NCBI GenBank assembly: GCA_029641185.1
Contig: JAPWGK010000005.1
Span: 186,001-250,000 of the forward strand
Source of the DNA: Pseudofabraea citricarpa
Taxonomy: Eukaryota > Ascomycota > Leotiomycetes > Helotiales > Dermateaceae
Direction of reading: 5' to 3'
Length of the DNA: 64,000 nt
The position numbers and the translations under genes are program-made. The notes beneath the pieces were generated by a model. That model saw only the letters and a list, made by a program, of their open reading frames with translations, ran no database searches and was not told the origin of the DNA. Shown here one piece after another: positions 1-11,998 of the stretch (position 1 is its first letter; every line of letters starts with the position of its first letter).

Positions 1-1788
1 TGTAAATATGGCGCCAGCGAGTGATAGCGAGAATGCGATACCACCAGTTTGTGCTTAAACGGATATATAAGTATACTGAATTGTCATACAAGTCGCAGAA
101 AACTTACAGATTATAATGAAGCTGGTTGATGCGTGCTTTTCAGACTTTGGTACATATGCACCGATCAAACTGTAGGCCACTTGCATGTACGATCCCATCC
201 CGGCGCCAATTAATGCCTCGCCAACGTAGACAAGCATTGGGCTGGAGGTGACTTTGACAGAAACTAAACACCATAGGTTAGCTTATGCTAGACAAAGTAT
301 AGTCGGCTCATGTTTACCCATCATCAACATTCCTGGGAGAGCGACCATGCTTCCAACAATTGGCCACCATTCAAGATAGCCAATCTTTGGTATCAAATAG
401 CCAGAAAGTGGTAGTACCAAAGACATGGCAATGATCATGGGTAGCAATCGTATTGCAGCTTCTAATGCACTATCACCTCTCGTGAATTGAAAGTAAAGTG
501 AGCAAAACTGTGCGGGAAGAAACCCAGCAATGCTGCTTGTCGAACTGATGATGAATACCAAGCAAGCTTCTGGGACGAGAAGCATGTTGACTGGAAAAAT
601 CCTATCGGCTTCAGAAGTACGATAACAAAACCACTGTTGGAAACCGAAGCAAATGATTGCTAATATAGCAACACTAAATATTAGCTTCATCGTTCCACTG
701 TCCCAGTCGTATTGAGTGCCACCGAAGTTCAAACCCATGAATAATGAGACGATCGAAATGATATTGAGAAAACATCCTAGAAAGTCGAATTTCCGAAGCC
801 GATCGAAGAGAGGAACATTTGGAAGCGGGTGGAAATCAGGAAGGAGATATATGTATACTGGCAGAAAGGCTCCACAAACGATCAAGTTAACGAGAAAGCC
901 CCATCTCCAGAAACCTTTCCCCAGCATCCCCCCAAATATTGGCCCCACTACTCGGCCAATCGACCAAAAAAGTCCACTATTTCTAGTGTTAGCTTGATCG
1001 TAAAATAATTTTGAGCTGGAATTGATTAGCCAAACATACATTACACCCAAGTATAGTGGCCTTTCCTCGGGGGTAGTCAAAGTTGTGATTAATGTCATAA
1101 TGCCCGTGTACATGCCGATCCCTCCCATGCCAGCTATAATACGGCCAACAATAAGAGCATTCATGTTCCATGCGGTTCCACACAATGCAGAGCCGATTAA
1201 AAACGCTGAGAGAAATCCCAAGTAAAGCTGCTTGGCGTTGTAGAGACCGTAGAGTTTTCCGATAGGGAGAGCAAGAGACAGGGAGCCCATCCCAAACCTG
1301 AGTTAAGGGTTAGACCACGAAAGATAAAGAGCCGTTACCAGAAAAATACCCAACAAAAATCCATGGTAGTTTAGAAGCTTCTCCAAGCTCACTGACAATA
1401 ATCTATCACGGTATTAGTAGAAGGGATTGGGTGGAGGGGGTGAGTAGGTATATAGCTTACAGGTACAATGATAGTAGTCACACTTTTGTCCAGGCAGTAA
1501 AAGAACATGACAGAAGCAACAGCACAAACAACTAGTGACCACTACGAGGTTCAATGAGCCGATAAATTATGATCCATTGATTAAAACACTCACCCTCCAG
1601 CCACGTTGCTCTCTATTCTGGACGGGATCTTCTTTGCTTCTTGGAATCGCCTTTTCAAGGTCTTCGTGCTTAGACCGGACTCTGGGATCTTGCCGACCAT
1701 CTAGTGCCAGTGAATCATGTTTTGTAAGAAGACCCTCTGTCGCCTCATCCACGTCCAGAAACTTGTTCGGATCTATCATATTGGCCAT
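1..1788 (-). CDS. MFS drug:H+ antiporter-like transporter, 3' end cut by window edge
   Basis: Multi-pass membrane transporter of the major facilitator superfamily, most like the 14-helix DHA2 drug/toxin efflux group; the substrate cannot be told. Exons on the minus strand that I can join in frame are 1594-1788, 1461-1541, 1350-1402, 1040-1297, 318-976, 108-263 and 1-53 (continuing off the window). The start at 1788 opens a hydrophilic acidic N-terminus of about 65 residues, followed by hydrophobic helices. A motif-C-like stretch (GRVVGPIFGG), typical of antiporters, follows the fourth splice junction, and GKLYG resembles the loop 2-3 motif. The intron at 977-1039 is 63 bp and keeps the frame open, so a plain ORF reading would wrongly include it; removing it restores a normal helix. 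The C-terminal helices lie outside the window. The family call is firm; the subfamily is inferred. Confidence 0.85.
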
Positions 1789-4437
1789 AGTCTTTATTGG
1801 TGTTCAAAATCAAAAGGATACAGTGAGAATAAGTGGAAACCAAGAAAGAAATCAACGCAGCAAGAAATGACAGACGAGGGTGGAAAATGATGGATGTGAA
1901 AGCAAAACAAACTGAGCTTTGTTTGAAGCGGGAATTGGTATGATATAAAGTCGAGACGAACAGCATGATCTTCAGTAATAAACTTTGTTTCAATGCTCTT
2001 GGATGGAGAGTCAAAGTCCAATTTCAAATCATTTTCGCCTCGATTTAGATCCATATACGGATGCCTAGAGCCCGGTAGGAAATTTCCGTCCCGTAACACT
2101 GACCTTAAAAGAGTTCGAAAGGATCTAGAAAGGAGGATGATACTCGGCTAATTACTTAAAGCTTAAATCTCCAACGGACACCCTTGCGAACTGTATCAAC
2201 CATAAGTTTGATGGCCCAATCGCCTCACTCCGCATGTTACGGAGACAGCCTGCTTACCATTTTTTGTATTGAGACGAAACTTGGCGCTACTGTACAAGAA
2301 GAACTTTCAGGAAAAACGTGCTTTGAGAGCCGCCTCGCTTGCACTTATTGTTCGGATCTCGGAATCTGCGAGGTGAATGGTTTTCTGAAATAGCGATCGA
2401 GAATAGTTCTCAAAACCGTAATGGCTTCTATCACTTACATCTCATTTCCAAGCATGCAGACCTGAAAATTTGAGGCAGAGATCGACAGACAACAGTTGGC
2501 CAAAGAAAGCCTCCATGTTCAGTACAAACTTCAAAGATCGCCGACCCGTCGCATGGCCCAGTAACCAATAAACTTAAAAAGCGGTTCTTAGGAGTTCAAC
2601 CGTGCTTGTATACACGTGATGCGACACAAACAAAGGAAGATTATCCAAGAACTTCTTGTAAGGAATTGCTCTGGCGAATTCCACTACACGTAGTGACTGG
2701 AATCAACTTGTGTTTATTTTACGAATAGATGTCAAGGGCTACTCCGAAGAGAAGAAGCTGCCAATTCTTCGAGCGGGCTTCCGCATTGCTTGAGGTAACG
2801 TGATAGTACTTGGCCACGACCTATTGATGTGCAACAGAATTGTGCAGAGCTTGACGATCTGTCCTTCGATGCAAAAGAACTTGTTTTTGGCAATGTTTGT
2901 TGGTTTCTCAATAGAAAAAGAATTGAATCGAGTGTCTGGGAGAGGATATTCATTAGATTTGTAAGGGGATATAATGCAGACAGGTTTATGTACGTGTAAA
3001 TGTAGTCCTTTGAACGCGTATGATTTTAAAGCCGATTTTAAGCTGTTAGTGGATCCTCCACAAGCTCTGCATGTAAGGAAGTACAACCTGGGTACAAAAG
3101 AACTTGGTATACTTGGCGAAAATGAGCCACAACGGAAGGTTCAACTAATGCAGTAGCACTCGCCAAGAATCAGCCCCCTCGATTCCAGAAACCATAGCAA
3201 AAGGAATTCCCGATGAGATATGTACATACGGCAAGAGATGATGCGGAGTCGAGGCTGATGGGCTGACGAATCGGGTCGGGTCGGTTTTGCTATTTTCCTT
3301 CTGTTTGCTGACCAAGAGAGTGAGAACACGTAAAAGAGGGGGATATAAGACTTTGAGGCAAGCGAATGGGCGAAGATCTTCGAGAGACACTTAGCAACAC
3401 CACGGGAGATTGACGCGCGTTTTCAGCTCTGGATTTTCGTGACGCTCTTTACAGATGGCGAGCTGATGAGTACATGCACGCAAGCTTCGCTTTCACCGTG
3501 GCAAAGTCATCGAGATTGTTTCTATTTCCACTGCTGAGCTGGAGTAGAACTACGGATATGGTACGGGTAGACACCTCGCTTAAACCGACATCACATGATG
3601 ATTGCAGTGAGTTGTTGTGGCATGACGTATTTGTAGCTCTGCAGCACGTTTGTTCTCGCTCTGCACCGCCAATTCGTGGCTCAGAATCAGTAATACATAC
3701 TGTACTGAAAGTAAGCTGCGCGGGGAAAGCAATGAGCTCCAAGGAGGACCTGGTGCGGGGCGGGCGCTAACAGAGTCATACAGGGATACCTCGTACCATC
3801 CCGATGTCGATGATTCGTTGAGATGCTCGGAATTAGACAACAATTATTCTCATCGGCCTTGCCCAGAGCTTATTTGGATTGTTGAGGGCTCCTGAATGGC
3901 CTCGGGCTCATTTCAGATGCTCAGCTAATGTGCTGGGCGTGGAGTGATGAATCATTATGGTTTCGACGCCGGATGCATCAACTTTGGACTGCTGTCTGTT
4001 TCCCCAGTGCCTTCGAGCTGCCAGAGCTATTCATCCAAACATGTCGGATGGTACGGACACTGTAGCAGTGACAGTTAGGACGTCCTAGCAACAAGAACGA
4101 GCTGGGCGGAATTGTATCCGGACCGTCTGACATCGAAAAGGCTTCATGATCACAAAGTCGTCACGGGCCAAGGTCGAGCTGCCAAGCTCTTTTTACAAAA
4201 AACTATATTGTTGCTCCAACGAGCTTCTAGGGTGTCTTCACAGCCGATATGTGCCTTGTTTCGAATGGCCTGTTACATTTTGCCTAGGACCTAAAAGCAC
4301 ATCATCAGAGGCTATGCTCCCCTCATCCTTCCTTAGCCAACCTATAAGTGTAGGCTTGCTGCTCTGTCCGATTCCCTCCGTCAAGGCAAGCTCTATCTCC
4401 TCACCCAAATTCCATCAACTGTTATCACCTAGCAGCT
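1789..4437. other. Intergenic, no supported gene
   Basis: Several short ORFs lie here (for example a 115-codon one at 2739-3086 minus and a 98-codon one at 3474-3770 plus). None has a recognisable domain, convincing splice partners or a good start context. The right-hand part must hold the promoter of the fasciclin gene and the left-hand part that of the MFS gene. I see nothing else. Confidence 0.5.
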
Positions 4438-5729
4438 ATGTTTTACAAGAACCTACTTCTCGCGGCTTTGGCTACAACCGGCACTGCTCAAACACTTCTT
4501 GAAGCACTCTCTTCTCAGAACGCCTCCCTCAGTTCATTAAATGGTCCGTAATGATCCATCCTTTCATATCACAACCAACTAATCCTGTATAGCTCTCCTC
4601 GGAACCCAAACAGAGCTGGTGGCTGCCCTAGGAGCAGCCTCGAACATTACTGTTCTAGCCCCCAACAACGCAGCTCTTGCGGCCTTCCTGAACTCTACAG
4701 CTGGCGCTTCTGCTGCTGCAGACCCAGCGGCCGTTGCGGCTCTTCTTAGCTACCATGTCTTGCAGGGCACTTACGCTGCCTCTGTATTTTCGGATACACC
4801 TCAATTCATCCCAACTTTGCTGAACCAATCGAACTTCACCAATGTTACTGGAGGACAAGTTGTTGAGTTAGTAGAGGAAGATGACAATGCTACGATCATC
4901 TCTGGACTGTTGTCGAATTCAAGTGTCGTAACTCCTGTGAGTGTATTGCTGACTCCGAGTTTCTACCGGACTAACATAGTGTAGGACCTTAACTTCACTG
5001 GTGGTGTCATCCATATTATTGACACCATCTTAACTGTCCCTCAACCTCCGTCCGATACAGCTCTTGCTCTTGGATTGACTGCTCTCGTGGGAGCTCTTAC
5101 CACTGCTGATCTCGCCACCACTCTTGATGGACTGAGTGACGTAACTATCTTTGCTCCATCCAACACAGCATTCCAAAACATCGGATCAGCCACTGCCAAC
5201 CTCACCACACAGCAACTAAGCGACATTTTGACTTACCATGTTATCAACGGTACGGTTGCATACAGTAGCTTGCTAAGCAACACCACCATTACTACTCTCA
5301 ATGGCCAAAGCTTGACTGTGACCATCGAGGATGGGGATGTATTCATCGGAAGCGCAAAGGTTGTTATTCCAGACGTCTTGGTCGCTAACGGTGTCGTCCA
5401 CGTACTCGATAAGTAAGTCTTTCATGGATACCATTTACCATCCAATGCTAACCCACTAAAGCGTGCTCAACCCTGCCAACACCACTGCCACCCCGGATCT
5501 CGAAGATGACGACTCTGGGGAACCTGCATTTAGCGGAGCTTCTTCAGTATCTACTGTCCCATTCACCAGCGGTATAACGGCCACTACCACCGCCTCGGTT
5601 GCAACCTCTACTGATGCGGGGGGTGCTGCAGCGACCAGCACAAGTTCTGCGGGTGCGGCCGTACCCACAGGTGCTATCGGAGCCGCTGCCCTTTTCGGAG
5701 CTGCTGGAATCTTCGCTGCTAATTTGTAA
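4438..5729 (+). CDS. GPI-anchored fasciclin (FAS1-repeat) cell-surface protein
   Basis: Secreted adhesion-type protein of 381 residues. Exons are 4438-4543, 4593-4936, 4985-5412 and 5462-5729; the introns are 48-49 bp and the joins keep frame. The first 18 or so residues form a signal peptide (MFYKNLLLAALATTGTAQ). Two fasciclin domains follow, at roughly residues 20-165 and 168-305. Each has the family's ITVLAPNNAA or VTIFAPSNTAF segment and a YHV segment, and each ends in GGVIHIIDTIL or NGVVHVLD. Several N-glycosylation sequons are present. After residue 305 the chain becomes Ser/Thr/Ala-rich and ends in a short hydrophobic tail (AALFGAAGIFAANL), as expected for GPI attachment. The likely location is the plasma membrane or cell wall. 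The role is inferred from the family: fungal fasciclin proteins affect adhesion and wall organisation. Confidence 0.9.
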
Positions 5730-6297
5730 GGGCAAAATACGGACCTGTAAATCTGGCTTGTTGGCTTGTTCTTTTATGAATGTCTAATACCTTGGCGCGG
5801 ACCAAAACTTTGTGATGGTTGTTTATAGTGAAATAATATCAATGAAGATTTATCTGCCATACCTCTTTCACTCGTCACGCCTTGAACTCTGTACCATCTT
5901 CGTAACAATGAGCAAGTACTATCAATGATCGGTATTTTCGATTTTTAGTATGTAATATAATATGGTAACCAAGGTAAGACTTGCGTGATCACTCGAACTA
6001 AATGACTTTGAAACTGGTCTGCACATCTGCACACTAGAATTGAACGATCCTACATCACAGACCGAATTTGAGGAGACCAACAATGAACGGATATCTAAAT
6101 ATCTTTATGTCTATGCTTCATTTTTCATAAGGTAAGTAATTTTATACTCGAGAGCCTTTCTTTCTCTCATACACACCAAAACAGGCTGCTAATCTTCGCA
6201 CGAAACAAATTAAAAGCATGCATGCGCCATAATCCCTTAAAAAACAACGTGCACCATAATGATGCAGAACCCAATGTACAAAGCAGATTTAATCTGT
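5730..6297. other. Convergent intergenic spacer
   Basis: AT-rich spacer between the 3' ends of the fasciclin gene and FAS2. It must hold both 3' untranslated regions. I see no gene or repeat. Confidence 0.6.
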
Positions 6298-9200
6298 TTA
6301 AAATGTAGCCACGGCAATGGCAATAGCTTGACTGTCAGAGTGAGAGATTGAAATGTTGATCTCCTTCACACCTGCCTTCTTTGCCGCAGCAGCAGCGTCA
6401 CCGTGAAGCTATTGTCTGGTCAGTGGAAATACGCGAAGGAAGAAGTGATAGACTTACAGTGACAATCGGCGCCCCCTTCTCATTATTGGTGATCTCAATT
6501 TCCTTCAAAGGTGCACCTGCTCCCTTGCTTGAAACTCCAAGCGACTTGAACACGGCTTCCTTAGCACTCCATCTTCCGGCAAATGAAGATTGAGGAGATG
6601 GTGCCTTGCGGCAGTAGCTTTGCTCTTTTGCCGTGAAGTTGCGCTCCAAGAAAGTCTCGTTTTCGATGTTGATGGCTGAAATGTCTTCAACATCGACACC
6701 CACCTTGTTGCTCGCAGTTGCAGCTCCCTTGGCCAGTGACTCGACCATCTGCTTTGTTGCCTCTGCCTTCTCCTTGTTCGCCGACTTCTTCATGAAATTG
6801 GCTCCATAGGTCAAGGAGGAAGTCTTCTTGTCCATAGAGACACGAGCATCTGGGTTGAGGAAAACGTCTTGCTCTTGCTCATCCGCATATGGAGAGTGCG
6901 TCTTAGCAACGAAGAGAGTATTGTTGATCAAACCATTGTGGAAGTATCGGTAAGCCTTCTTCTGTCTCGCGGCAACCTTCTTGCTGTATGCAGCATAAGT
7001 AGCTTCGTCGAGAGTGGCGAACAGGTATTTGGGGTGGATACCAATTGCTTGGGCACCCTTCTGACCGAAACCGAAGGAGGTAACAGAGAATGCCTTGACA
7101 CCATCGGTCTGGATGGCTCTGCTTGGGTAGACAATGTAGTCGAATTTCTCCATGACTTGATCGACATTATCTGCGTTTCTGTTTCCGGGAACCAGACCAC
7201 TGTTCATGACCTGCAAACAGCCGTTGAACATCCACGCACCAGCAGCACCCTTGGGATGACCAGTGAGGTACTTCTGGAAGATACCCATGACAGCGTTACC
7301 CTTCTTACGACCAAGATGCTTAAGTTGTTGACAGATGACGGAAGACTCGTTCTTATCGTTAGCAACAGTCGAGGTGCCGTGGAAGGATGCCACATCAAGA
7401 TCATCAATGGTCAAGCCCCAAGTGGCCAAGGCACCGCGTAGAGGTGCAATGGTAGGGTCTTTCTTCCAGAAGGTGTTTCCGAGGCTGTTGAGTGCTTCTG
7501 CCTCTTGTCTTGCTGCCTCACGCTCAATGTGTAGGGCACGTTCTTGGGCATACTCAGACTCGTTGAAGATGCTGCCTTGCGCCTTCATAGCAGAGATCTC
7601 CTCATGGAGGTATTCGAGCTCGGACTCTTGCCATTGCTTGATGTTCTTCTTGCGAAGCTCGATTTGTCTGCGGCGGTACTTGATGTCAAGCAGAGGTGAT
7701 GGGAACTGGCCAGGGTTCTCACGAGCGGTGGTGAGGACACCCTTTCCTGGTGCTGGCACGGACCGACCGATCTTATCAGTGGCGGTTGTCGTTAAACCAA
7801 GAATACCATAGATAGGGACACCCATGTCAAGTGCAAGCTTAGCAGTCATGATGACTTGGATACCACAACCTTGAGACTCCATGAAGCCATTTCTGGTGGT
7901 GGTAGTTGGGCGAGACATCTCCTTTGGTGTACGACCATGAGCAAATTCATCAACAGCGTTGCTGGTGGCCTTCATGTTCGCGAATTCGTATGAACCTTCT
8001 TCCTGGAAGTCATCGAAACCACCGACGAAGCAGACACGAGCCTTGCCCTCAACAATGGTCTCGTAGCCAATATCAATAGACTCAACGGCAGTGGCACATG
8101 CTCCAACAGGAGTCTTAATGGGTCCAGTTGAGGAGATGAGTAACATGTTGACCCAAGCACTCATGGTATTGATGAAAGACTCTTGGAGGATATCCTTCTG
8201 GAGCGGCTTGTCCAAGAACCGGTCCTTGTACATACCTCGGAGGGCTGAAGTACCACCGATACCAGAACCGATACAGTTACCTACCTCAGACAGATGAACA
8301 TACTTGTAGAACTCGTATGGATCTGTGATACCTGAAGCAAGTAATGACTCAACTGTGCACACAAGCACGAAGAGAGTGACTGGGTCGACCTGGGAGATGA
8401 TGTCGTCGGGGATACCATATTTCTTCGCATCCCAACCAGTTGGGATTTGACCAGCAACGAGACGGTCAAACTTGAGAGCCTTTGGAATGAGAAGAGTGGC
8501 ACCCTTCTTCATGCGAACAATGTATTCGCCAGAGTCGGGGATCTCAAAGATCTCTGCCTTATCTCCATGCTCACGCCTGAACTCTTCAGCAGTCTCCTTA
8601 GAAGTCTCAAATGGATCGAGGTCCTCCTGGATAACAACTTCCTGGAGCAGTTGTTTCTTGTTAGGATCATATCCGCGGAATAGCTCAGGCTCAATGAGAC
8701 GAATGCCGGAGTGCTCAAGGATGTGCTTCTCATACTTGGGCTTGATGTCTTTATCATCAACTGGTTCGCCAGTCTTGCTATCAACCCATCCAGCGTAGTG
8801 CTTGCCCTTGATGGGTCCGTTATGATTCTTGATGAGACCCATGATCCAGGCCATCTCGACACATCCCTCAAGAGAGAACTGTCCATATGCTTCCATCTCC
8901 CAACGCGTACGCGAGTTACCCCAAGGTCCGACTTCGGCAAAACCGGTAACGACAACCACCTTTTCAAGGTCAACCATACCCTTAAGGTTCTCGTTGAGGG
9001 GTTCGACTTCGGTCTTCCAGTCTGGTAGATTTGGGAAGTCGAATTTGATGTTTGCACGTGGGTCGATGGTAACCTTCTTGTAGAGTGCCTCGCTATCCTC
9101 GCCGTTGACGATCTTGTTCTCGATGGCAGTCTCTTTGGTGACTGCTTGACGAACTTCGCTGGTTTCCATGATGTCCTTTCTGAGCTTTTGCATCAAGGCA

Positions 9201-11998
9201 TTTAGGTTGGGGATGAATTGCAAACCACCATTTAGATCAGCGAAAACTGGCTCGGCCTGGCACAAGTCAACAATAGATGGTGACATGAGACCAAGGAGAT
9301 TGAAGGCCATCTCCTGCTGGGAGAAGGTTCGGACACCGTAAGCTTCAACACCCTCAGCAACGATGTTGTTACCACCCATAAGACCAGTTCCACGAGTCCA
9401 TCCAATAACGGCACCGCAAATGGTAAGGAAGTTACCCCAGCTCTCAGAATGCCATCTGTTGAAGAGAGTCTCAAGACCCAATTTGGACTCAGAATACAGA
9501 CCATCGTTACCGAAGGTACCATGGTTGGGCGAAAGAGGAAGAACGACTTGAGCTGGTCGAGTCTCGAATCCTCTCTCGGCCTTTTGAGTCTTGATACAAC
9601 CAAGAAGGCGGAGAAGGTTGGTCAACATGATGCGGTGAGCGAGCTCAGATTTAGAGTCGATATCACTGATTTCGCGGCCATTTTCAGGGATGGCAGCAAA
9701 GGGGACGACAAAGTCAAGATCCCATCCAAGACCCTTCTTGGTGTCGTAGATGTACTCGACCAAAGCTTCCACATCTTGCTTGCTGCCTTGGTTGAATGGC
9801 ACAACAATGAGTTGGGATCCACGAGAGCCGAAGCGAGAGTACATGGACTGGTAGTACTCTGTCACCTCGCGAGAGAATCGACTGGTGGTCACTACAACCT
9901 TTGCTCCACCGCTGATCAGGCCTTGAAGAACCTCAGCACCGATGGATCCCGCACCAGCTCCAGTCATAAGCACATTCTTGCCTTGGAAGGTGACACCGTC
10001 CTTGGCAGCTTGCTCAAGACCCTCGAGATAGATTCCGGTCAATTTCTTGCTGTATTCCCAGCCGTGCTCATCTTTTCTCTTCAGATGCAAGAAAGGAATG
10101 GTTTCAACCTTGCCAGTCTTGGCGGGCCCAGGAGTTTGGCGAGCGCCAGACTTCTTGGAATGGCCGTTAAGCTTGCCGTTGCTGTTTTCCTTGGGAATGA
10201 TTTGACCTTCGCTCATAGCTAAGGATCGAATGACATCTCCATACAAGGTCTTGATCTGTAGCTGAGAAGCCTTTGAAAGTTTGTGTTGTTGCTTGATGAG
10301 CTTGTAGATGCGGCTCAAATCACTTTGCACTTTTGTACGGTTACCATATTCGGAGATCTTGCCTCCATCGGCCATCTCACGAACATAGTGTTCCAATTTA
10401 CGAGCGCTGGTTCGGGGAACTTCCTCGTAAGACATGTTTCCTCGTGCGTCAATAGTGGTGTGGGGACCGGTTGGGACGGAGACGTCCTTGTAAGAGGGTG
10501 CTGTCTCTAGTACATCTTTGCAGTTCTCGATCAGCTGTTGACCAAGTTCCTTTGCGAGCTTGTAGGTCTCGCCACGCTCAGTTGGGCAGTTGTCGATGTG
10601 ATACTGCATGAAATCAAGGAGGGTAGGATTTGAACGATTCATGATACGGATACATTGGCTGACGATCTCACGGTCAACAGCTTGAAGGCGTCCAAAAATG
10701 ATGTCGTAATACATGGTCAAGGCATCTTGTCGTGCCCAATTCCAAGAAGAGTCGTAAACACGGGCTTTCAAAGAACTGAAAACTGGCTCAATACCAGCAG
10801 CATAGAAATCTCCATGCTCGACATTCCAAAGATCCAATTGTGCCTGAAGAGCTTGCTGTGATTGCTGGGAGCCAATGAAAGCTTTATCTCCGGCGCGGAG
10901 GTCCATCTTGAGATATCTCGCGAACAACTCGAGCTGTTGCTTGAAGAGCGCCTTCTGATCCTTGGTAAGGGCATCAAGGGCAGCTGGGTCCATCATCATT
11001 CCACCTCCACCACCGCCAGCAGCAGCGGCCACTGGAGCGGCCAAGCTGATACCAGCATTTGCGGCATATTTATTTGCAACGTCGTCAAGGTACGCCTTTG
11101 CGTCGTTTTCAGCTCCAAGACGAGCTGCGGGTTCCATAGTCAAAGCTAAAAGTAGAACACCATCTTGTCTACCTGCAGCGAGTCCCCATCTTGTTTCCAA
11201 GTATTTTCTCGCGGCTGTGATGTTGAAACCTCCAGGCATCTTGGACGATATTAATCGTGCAACAAGTGATGAAGATTGCTTTCCAAGCTGACCATTGAAG
11301 GTAGCTTGCATTGATGCTCCTAGCTCGTCTAACGGGGTATCCTCTGGCTTCTCAGGTGTAGATCCAAATTCCTTGCCCAAATCACCTAAGATTTCGTTTT
11401 GGAGGGTAGATTTACCTAGAAATCATGGTTAGCACCGCTGCCATAAGAACGCAGAAAGGCAAGGATTTCAACACATACCTCCAACAAGGTCTTTGATTGC
11501 CTTGCTCAGAGGAATCTCCAAGTATGGCTTCTTCAGCTTTTGAGCAATCAATGCTCTCACAATTTCCACGGCACCAACTGGCGCATCGGGAACTTGTGCT
11601 GCTGGTCCCGCAGATGCTGGGGGTGGGGCTGATGCAACTGGCGCAGCGGTTGAAGACGAAGCTACGGCTGCAGGAGCAGATTCACTGGGCGATGGGGCTG
11701 CTGGCTCATCCTCTACTGGGTCAACATCATAGTAAATTTCCTTGGCGTCCTTGTTGTAGCAAAGAATTTGACGCTGGACCGATTTGGCGGCATCGTATGC
11801 CTCGTACTTTGAAGCAAGCGTTCGCTTTGCCATGACTCCCAGAGTATCAGCGGGACCAATTTCGACAATACGCTCGGTCGTCTTCTCTGCAAGAATGACA
11901 TCTTGTGTTTCGATCCACCTCACGGGCGAGGCAAATTGGTATGCCAGCAGCTCAACAAGGAGCGTGTGGGCGAGCTCTTGCTCGACTTCTGGAGTCAT
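6298..11998 (-). CDS. FAS2: Fatty acid synthase subunit alpha
   Basis: Alpha chain of the cytosolic fungal type I fatty acid synthase (alpha6 beta6), 1862 residues, close to the family norm. Exons on the minus strand are 11479-11998, 6458-11415 and 6298-6408. In order it carries: an N-terminal segment that completes the malonyl/palmitoyl transferase fold; an Ala/Pro-rich linker; the acyl carrier domain with the phosphopantetheine Ser near residue 176 ([10 protein letters not shown]); a ketoreductase with the NADPH loop TGAGAGSIG near 657; a ketosynthase with Cys near 1280 (GACATAV) and His motifs [13 protein letters not shown] and HPKGAAGAW; and a C-terminal phosphopantetheinyl transferase (VGVDVEDI...[13 protein letters not shown]). 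The first intron (11416-11478) splits the Gly codon two residues before the pantetheinylated Ser. The last intron (6409-6457) moves the true C-terminus (ending AIAVATF) to a separate exon. It diverges from FAS1, its obligate partner. Confidence 0.97.

Noticed and set aside
2739..3086. 115-codon minus-strand frame with several Cys
   Set aside because: No domain, no supporting splice sites or promoter features; probably chance.
9449..10222. 257-codon open frame antisense to FAS2 (and a 190-codon one at 6869-7441)
   Set aside because: Shadow of the ketoreductase/ketosynthase coding strand; no domain.
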